A stretch of 64,000 nt of DNA from Neisseria lisongii (GTDB lineage: Bacteria; Pseudomonadota; Gammaproteobacteria; Burkholderiales; Neisseriaceae). The notes beneath the pieces are model-generated. The model was not told where the DNA came from. It worked only from the letters and a program-made list of their open reading frames with translations, and did no database searches. Of this stretch, positions 59,158-64,000 are shown in pieces (position 1 is the first letter of the stretch; each line of letters opens with the position of its first letter). Made by a program: the position numbers and the translations under genes. The stretch spans positions 124,001 to 188,000 of the forward strand of contig NZ_CP116766.1 in the NCBI RefSeq assembly GCF_028463985.1, in the 5' to 3' direction.

Positions 59158-59341
59158 TATTTTCTCCAATATTCTGATTTATTGATGTCTTTGTATCCGA
59201 AAACTATAAAACGTTTCCGTCAAAAAAGCCATGCCGTCTGAAAATTGTGCAGAAATCGGCTTTTTTTCGTCAAGAAGCGACAAGAGCCGTTTGAAAAAAT
59301 CCCGTAATATCAAAAACAGTTTGATTGCCAAGGAATATGCC

Positions 59342-60295
59342 ATGACCGAAACACTGCACACCTTCCACATCATTGATTCCCACACCGGCGGCGAGCCGAC
59401 CCGTATGGTTTATGACGGTTTCCCCGAACTGCAGGGCGTTTCGCTGCGTGAAAAACTGACAGACTTCCGCAACCGTTACGACCATCTGCGCCGTGCCGTG
59501 ATTCTCGAACCGAGAGGACATGATGTGATGGTGGGGGCGCTGTTGTGCCGGCCGGAAAATCCGCAGGCAGCGGCCGGCGTGATTTTTTTCAACAACGAAG
59601 GTTATCTCGGCATGTGCGGCCACGGCAGTATCGGCGTGCTGGCATCTTTGTTTTATCAGCAGAAAATCACTCCGGGTACGCATCTGTTGGAAACGCCGGT
59701 CGGTACGGTAACGGCGGTTTTGCATGAAGACGGCAGCGTCGGCATTACCAATGTACCGTCTTACCGCTATCGAACGAAAGTAGCGCTTGATGTGCCGGAA
59801 ATCGGGCGGGTTCACGGCGATATTGCATGGGGCGGCAACTGGTTTTTTCTGGTGGACGACCACGGGCAGCGCATCACCGCCGACAATGTACAGCGTCTGA
59901 CTGAAACCGCATTGCAGATTAAACGGGCTTTGGAACAAAACGGTATTTGCGGCGAAGACGGTGCCGCCATTGACCATATCGAACTCTTCGGCGGCAGCGA
60001 AACAGCAGACAGCAGAAGTTTTGTATTGTGTCCCGGCGGCGCATACGACCGCTCGCCCTGCGGCACGGGAACCAGTGCCAAGCTGGCGTGCTTGGCGGCG
60101 GACGGAAAATTGCAGCCGCAGCAGAAATGGAGGCAGGAAAGCGTAATCGGCAGCATTTTTGAAGCAGATTTTGTTGCGGCGGAAGGTGAGGATAAGCCGA
60201 ATGCGGTGATTCCGACCATCAAAGGGCGGGCGCATGTGTGTGCCGAAAGCCGTCTGATTATTCAGGCAGACGATCCGTTTGCTTACGGATTTTAA
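59342..60295 (+). CDS. 4-hydroxyproline 2-epimerase
   Basis: 317 residues of the proline racemase superfamily. Both catalytic cysteines are present: GMCGHGSIG near residue 88-96 and SPCGTGTSAKLA near 236. Epimerase rather than proline racemase is favoured by the neighbours. It would turn trans-4-hydroxy-L-proline into cis-4-hydroxy-D-proline. ATG at 59342 follows CAAGGAATATGCC; the upstream frame covers uptake and promoter DNA. First gene of the catabolic set. Confidence 0.9.
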   Translation: MTETLHTFHIIDSHTGGEPTRMVYDGFPELQGVSLREKLTDFRNRYDHLRRAVILEPRGHDVMVGALLCRPENPQAAAGVIFFNNEGYLGMCGHGSIGVLASLFYQQKITPGTHLLETPVGTVTAVLHEDGSVGITNVPSYRYRTKVALDVPEIGRVHGDIAWGGNWFFLVDDHGQRITADNVQRLTETALQIKRALEQNGICGEDGAAIDHIELFGGSETADSRSFVLCPGGAYDRSPCGTGTSAKLACLAADGKLQPQQKWRQESVIGSIFEADFVAAEGEDKPNAVIPTIKGRAHVCAESRLIIQADDPFAYGF

Positions 60296-60410
60296 ATTGA
60301 CCGCAGAACAGTCAGCCTGCTTTGGTATGGGACGCAGAAAATAAACGGTTTCGCAAGATTAAAAACGGCAAATCCGATTTTCAGACGGCTTAGTTGGTGG
60401 AGAAAAGGTA

Positions 60411-61667
60411 ATGAAACAGAATGCGCAGGTTTATGTTATCGGCGGCGGCATTGTCGGCTTGTGCAGTGCATTAAAACTGCAAAGTTCGGGTGTGCCGGTG
60501 GTGTTGCTGGAAGCGCAGACCGTATGCAGCGGCGCATCATTCGGAAATGCCGGACATTTAGCCTCGGAACAGGTATTCCCGATTGCCGGGCCGGAGGTTA
60601 TCCGCCGTATTCCCGCCATGCTGCTCGATCCCTTGGGGCCGCTGCGTCTGGATGCCGCCTATTTGCCCCGCCTGATGCCGTGGGCGTTGCGGCTGGTGTG
60701 GAATATGCGGCCGCAGGCGTTTGAGCGGATTCATCAGGCATTGCGGCAGATAAACGGTTTGAGTATGGCGGCGTGGCAGCGGTTTGTAGAGGAATGGCAG
60801 TTGGCGGCGTATATCCGCTTTCAAGGTTCGCTGTTGTGCAGCGAAACGGCGGCAGGAGTACAGGCACTCCGGCATCACGGTGAAAAACTGGCGGCAATCG
60901 GCGTGGCAAACCGTTTTCTGACGCAGTCGGAGTTGGCCGCCGCCGAACCGTCTCTGTCTGCGGCGCAACAGGGGGCATTGCTGTTTCCCCAAACGGGACA
61001 CGTTACCGATTTGTCGGGCGTTGCAGCGGTGTTGCTGCGGCACTTTTTGGAAGCGGGCGGCACGGTGTACGAGCATTGCCGTGTTCATGCGGCAACCCCG
61101 TTTTCAGACGGCATCGTGCTGGATACCGAAGCGGGGCAGTTTAAAGCAGACCATGTTTTACTGGCGGCAGGAGCATTTGCCAAACCGTTTGCCGAACAGC
61201 TCACCGGCGTGCGTGTGCCGCTGGATACCGAGCGGGGCTACCACCTGATGTTGCCCAACGAAACCGGCAGGCTGAATCTTCCTGTAACCAGTTGGGAGCG
61301 GCGGTTTATCATGACACCGATGGACGGCGGGTTGCGGCTGGCGGGAACGGTCGAATACGCAGGACTGAATGCCCCACCGAATATGGAAAGGGCGCACAAC
61401 CTGCTGCGGCTGGCGCAGCCGATGTTTGCCCGACCGTTGGACGCAGGCGGACAAAATCCTTGGATGGGATTCAGACCGTCCACCGCCGATTCTTTGCCGG
61501 TAATCGATAAAGTCGGGCGGGTATTGTGCAATTTCGGCCACCAGCATTTGGGTTTGACACAGGCGGCGGTCAGTGCCGAATGGATTGCCGATCTGTATTT
61601 CAACCGCCGTTGCGCCGCCGATTTGACCCCGTATGCCTTGTCCCGCTTCGGCAAACCGAAGATTTGA
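60411..61667 (+). CDS. FAD-dependent D-amino acid (cis-4-hydroxy-D-proline) dehydrogenase
   Basis: 418 residues of the DAO/DadA type. FAD-binding start VYVIGGGIVGLCSALKLQSS, then GASFGNAGHLASEQVFPIAG, and a C-terminal GFRPSTADSLPVIDKVGR and NFGHQHLGLTQAA. By position it oxidises cis-4-hydroxy-D-proline to pyrroline-4-hydroxy-2-carboxylate, passing electrons to the respiratory chain. Distinct from dadA at 43393. ATG at 60411 follows GGAGAAAAGGTA. The gap of 115 bases before it holds a single uptake sequence. Confidence 0.86.
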   Translation: MKQNAQVYVIGGGIVGLCSALKLQSSGVPVVLLEAQTVCSGASFGNAGHLASEQVFPIAGPEVIRRIPAMLLDPLGPLRLDAAYLPRLMPWALRLVWNMRPQAFERIHQALRQINGLSMAAWQRFVEEWQLAAYIRFQGSLLCSETAAGVQALRHHGEKLAAIGVANRFLTQSELAAAEPSLSAAQQGALLFPQTGHVTDLSGVAAVLLRHFLEAGGTVYEHCRVHAATPFSDGIVLDTEAGQFKADHVLLAAGAFAKPFAEQLTGVRVPLDTERGYHLMLPNETGRLNLPVTSWERRFIMTPMDGGLRLAGTVEYAGLNAPPNMERAHNLLRLAQPMFARPLDAGGQNPWMGFRPSTADSLPVIDKVGRVLCNFGHQHLGLTQAAVSAEWIADLYFNRRCAADLTPYALSRFGKPKI

Positions 61668-61702
61668 TTTTCAGACGGCATCATCAGGCCGTCTGAAAAT
61701 CA
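61666..61702. repeat. Inverted DUS pair inside the hydroxyproline set
   Basis: GATTTTCAGACGGCAT and AGGCCGTCTGAAAATC around six bases, beginning at the stop codon of the dehydrogenase. It could reduce readthrough to the next gene. Confidence 0.65.
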
Positions 61703-61741
61703 GCATTTTAAATTTAATTGACTACACAGGAGCAATTCATC

Positions 61742-62611
61742 ATGGATATGACCGGTATTTTCGTTCCCATCGTTACCCCGTTTGATGCTGACGGGCAGAT
61801 TGATACCCGACAACTGGCGGAACTGGTGCGGGCATTTGTCGACAAAGGCGTGGCGGGTATTGTTGCCTGCGGCACGACCGGCGAATATTACACCTTCAGC
61901 CCACAGGAGCGGGAAACGGTATTGCGTACCGTTGCCGAAGCGGCACAGGGCAGAGTGAAACTGATTGCCGGCATCAACAGCCTTTCCACCGACCATTCCA
62001 TCGAATTGGCGGAGCAGGCAAAAGCCTTGGGTTATCAGGGACTGATGTTGTCCGCCAATCCCTACAGTTTGCCCGATCAAAACGGCATCGCCGCCCATTT
62101 TGAAAAAGTGGCGGACACCGTAAACATGCCGATTGTGATGTACAACTTTCCGGCACGGGTCGGCGTGAATATCGAATTTGAAACCGTGCAGCGGCTGGCA
62201 CGCCACCCTTCGATTATCGGCATTAAAGAGAGCAGCGGCGACTTCAGTCAGGCATTGCGGCTGCTGCAGGCGGATTTTGAAAATTTCGAAGTAGTGTGCG
62301 GCTGCGACGATCAGGCATTGGATTTCTTCTTTTGGGGTGCAAAAAGCTGGATTGCCGGTGCCGCCAACGTGTTTCCCGAAGAACAGGTGGCTTTGCTGAA
62401 TGCAGCATTGGCGGGTAACTGGGAAGAAGCACGCCGGATTATGCGGGCTATGTATCCTGCGATTCAGTCTATGGAGTCAGGCAACTACAACCAAAAAGCC
62501 AAAGCCGGCTGTCTGAAAGGCGAAGCCGACGCAGGCGGCGTGCGCTTGCCGTTGAGCAATATGGCGGCGGATGAAAAACAGGCATTTCTTGCCTTGGTCA
62601 AACATGTTTGA
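61742..62611 (+). CDS. DapA-family lyase, likely pyrroline-4-hydroxy-2-carboxylate deaminase
   Basis: 289 residues, TIM barrel of the dihydrodipicolinate synthase family: GIFVPIVTPFDADGQIDTRQ, CGTTGEYYTFSPQERETVL, YNFPARVGVNIEFE and the Schiff-base lysine in IIGIKESSGDF. The neighbours favour deamination to 2-oxoglutarate semialdehyde over lysine synthesis. ATG at 61742 follows CAGGAGCAATTCATC. Only 7 bases separate it from the next gene. Confidence 0.88.
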   Translation: MDMTGIFVPIVTPFDADGQIDTRQLAELVRAFVDKGVAGIVACGTTGEYYTFSPQERETVLRTVAEAAQGRVKLIAGINSLSTDHSIELAEQAKALGYQGLMLSANPYSLPDQNGIAAHFEKVADTVNMPIVMYNFPARVGVNIEFETVQRLARHPSIIGIKESSGDFSQALRLLQADFENFEVVCGCDDQALDFFFWGAKSWIAGAANVFPEEQVALLNAALAGNWEEARRIMRAMYPAIQSMESGNYNQKAKAGCLKGEADAGGVRLPLSNMAADEKQAFLALVKHV

Positions 62612-62618
62612 GGAGCAG

Positions 62619-64000
62619 ATGATGACACACGTTGTAAGCAAAGAAACCGTATTTGCCCGAGCGGCCGCAGGCAGCCTGTTTGCCGGAAATCTGATTGCCG
62701 GAGCAAGTTCGGACGGCACGGTCGATAACACCACGCCGATTGACAACAGCGTTATCGGCAAAATCGGCGATGCCGTCGCTGCAGATGTCGATATTGCCGT
62801 TGCTGCCGCCCGCCGCTGTTTTGAAAACGGCGAATGGCGGCAGCTTGCTCCCGCCGAGCGCAAACAGATTATGCTGGCATGGACGGAACTGATGACCCGG
62901 CATGCCGAAGAATTGGCAGCGTTGGACTGTATTGATGCAGGCAAACCGATTACCGAGTGCCTGAACACCGATTTGCCGGCGACTTTGGAAACCTTCCGCT
63001 GGTATGCGGAAGCGGCAGACAAAGTGTTCGGTAAAACCGCTCCGGCAGGCAATGCTTGGTCGTGGATTGTCAAAGAGCCGATAGGCGTGGTGGCAGCGGT
63101 TTTGCCGTGGAACTTTCCGGCGCAGATGTTTGCCTGGAAAGTCGCCCCGGCACTGATTGCAGGCAACAGCGTGATTGTCAAACCCGCCGAGCTGACCTCG
63201 CTTTCCGCCTACCGCATGATCGAGCTGGCGCATCAGGCAGGTGTTCCCGCAGCGGCACTGCAAATGGTGTGCGGACGAGGCGAAACCGTCGGTGCCGCCA
63301 TCGGCAGACACATGGACATCGATATGGTGTCGTTTACCGGTTCGACCGAAGTCGGACGGCTGTTCCTCACTTATGCCGCCCAAAGCAATTTGAAAGAAAT
63401 CGTGTTGGAATGCGGCGGCAAAAGCCCGCAGATTGTGTTTGAAGATGCAGTATTGGACGAAGCGGCGGTCGGCAATATTCTGTCGGCGGCATTTTGGAAT
63501 ATGGGCGAAAACTGCAGCTGCGGCTCTCGATTGCTGGTACACCGCAGCCGCAAAGATGAATTGGCGGAAAAACTCAAAGCCGGTTTGTCGGGCTGGCGTT
63601 TGGGCGACCCGAGAGAAGAGGGCGTGGCTTTGGGGCCGATGATCGAACAGGCGCATTTCGACAAAGTGGCGGCATATCTGCAAACCGCCGAACAGCAAGG
63701 CGCACAGCGGATTATCGGCAACGGCGTCCGCACCGATTTGGGCGGCTGGTATATCGAACCGACCGTATTTGACAATGTCCGCCCCGATTCGTCGCTGTTT
63801 CAGGAAGAAGTGTTTGGGCCGGTGCTGGCGCTGACGGTGTTCGACAGCGAAGAAGAAGCTGTGGCACTGGCCAATAACAGCGTTTACGGTTTAGCCGCTT
63901 CGTTTTACACGCAGGATGTGAAACGGGTATTGCGGGTGGCCTCTGCGCTTCAGGCAGGCACAGTGTCGGTAAACGGTTTTTCCGAAGGCGACATCACCAC
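62619..64000 (+). CDS. Aldehyde dehydrogenase, likely 2-oxoglutarate semialdehyde dehydrogenase (3' end outside window)
   Basis: The frame is open to the right edge, giving 460 residues of a protein usually near 490-500. Seen: the NAD-binding LPWNFPAQMFAWKVAPALIA, VKPAELTS, FTGSTEVGR, the catalytic-Glu segment LECGGKSPQIVFED (normally LELGGK) and the catalytic-Cys region FWNMGENCSCGSR. By context it oxidises 2-oxoglutarate semialdehyde to 2-oxoglutarate, completing hydroxyproline breakdown. Two tandem ATGs (62619, 62622) follow GAGGAGCAG. The broader ALDH family also takes aminoaldehydes, so substrate is inferred. Confidence 0.88.
   Translation, partial: MMTHVVSKETVFARAAAGSLFAGNLIAGASSDGTVDNTTPIDNSVIGKIGDAVAADVDIAVAAARRCFENGEWRQLAPAERKQIMLAWTELMTRHAEELAALDCIDAGKPITECLNTDLPATLETFRWYAEAADKVFGKTAPAGNAWSWIVKEPIGVVAAVLPWNFPAQMFAWKVAPALIAGNSVIVKPAELTSLSAYRMIELAHQAGVPAAALQMVCGRGETVGAAIGRHMDIDMVSFTGSTEVGRLFLTYAAQSNLKEIVLECGGKSPQIVFEDAVLDEAAVGNILSAAFWNMGENCSCGSRLLVHRSRKDELAEKLKAGLSGWRLGDPREEGVALGPMIEQAHFDKVAAYLQTAEQQGAQRIIGNGVRTDLGGWYIEPTVFDNVRPDSSLFQEEVFGPVLALTVFDSEEEAVALANNSVYGLAASFYTQDVKRVLRVASALQAGTVSVNGFSEGDIT

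Overview
The window looks like chromosomal DNA of a Neisseria species outside the meningococcus/gonococcus dialect group. The evidence is the dense DNA uptake sequence, mostly AGGCCGTCTGAA with some ATGCCGTCTGAA, often as inverted pairs behind genes; many Correia-type repeats with TATAGTG ends; and Neisseria-typical genes such as nspA, the azurin lipoprotein laz, pldA and an acnD/prpF-type methylcitrate cluster. The exact species cannot be fixed from this sequence. I see no rRNA, tRNA, CRISPR array, prophage or complete insertion sequence.

Layout. 1-2.3 kb: 3' part of gdhA, a repeat block and a reverse-strand AEC transporter. 2.6-3.9 kb: purine permease. 4.2-12.0 kb: propionate (2-methylcitrate) catabolism, prpB-prpC-acnD-[bile-acid-type symporter]-prpF, followed by yciO. 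13-17.7 kb: a site-2-protease homologue without its zinc motif, dusB-fis-chloride channel, and a DMT exporter. 18-21.5 kb: purH, a 44-residue lipoprotein and an atypical Nramp-family transporter. 21.5-22.2 kb: nested repeats. 22.3-28.9 kb: polyamine-binding lipoprotein (-), rpsT, pldA, DUF502 protein, aspS, lpxH. 29.4-34.2 kb: recO-[DUF711]-pdxJ-acpS-mutT-like-membrane protein. 34.3-35.0 kb: an AT-rich Abi/HEPN-type gene. 35.1-37.1 kb: THUMP methyltransferase and nspA. 37.9-42.6 kb: fdoGHI formate dehydrogenase using cysteine where E. coli uses selenocysteine. 42.7-45.8 kb: lrp / dadA-alr, D-alanine catabolism. 46-47.7 kb: ACT protein with UPF0210 protein. 48-52.5 kb: proQ, aroC and secA, all reverse. 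52.8-58.3 kb: DUF721 protein, laz, hemerythrin, an HI_0552-like protein, dapE-ogt, argF. 58.4-64 kb: AraC/PAS regulator divergent from a hydroxyproline-to-2-oxoglutarate pathway, whose last gene runs off the window.

Functionally the window is rich in carbon and amino-acid scavenging: propionate, formate, D-alanine and trans-4-hydroxyproline routes, feeding the respiratory chain through quinone- or flavin-linked dehydrogenases. The most noteworthy non-coding signals are a family of small mobile repeats that share Correia-like ends but carry different cores (one inserted inside another at a TA), and a perfect hairpin plus tandem repeats just upstream of the lone HEPN-type gene.
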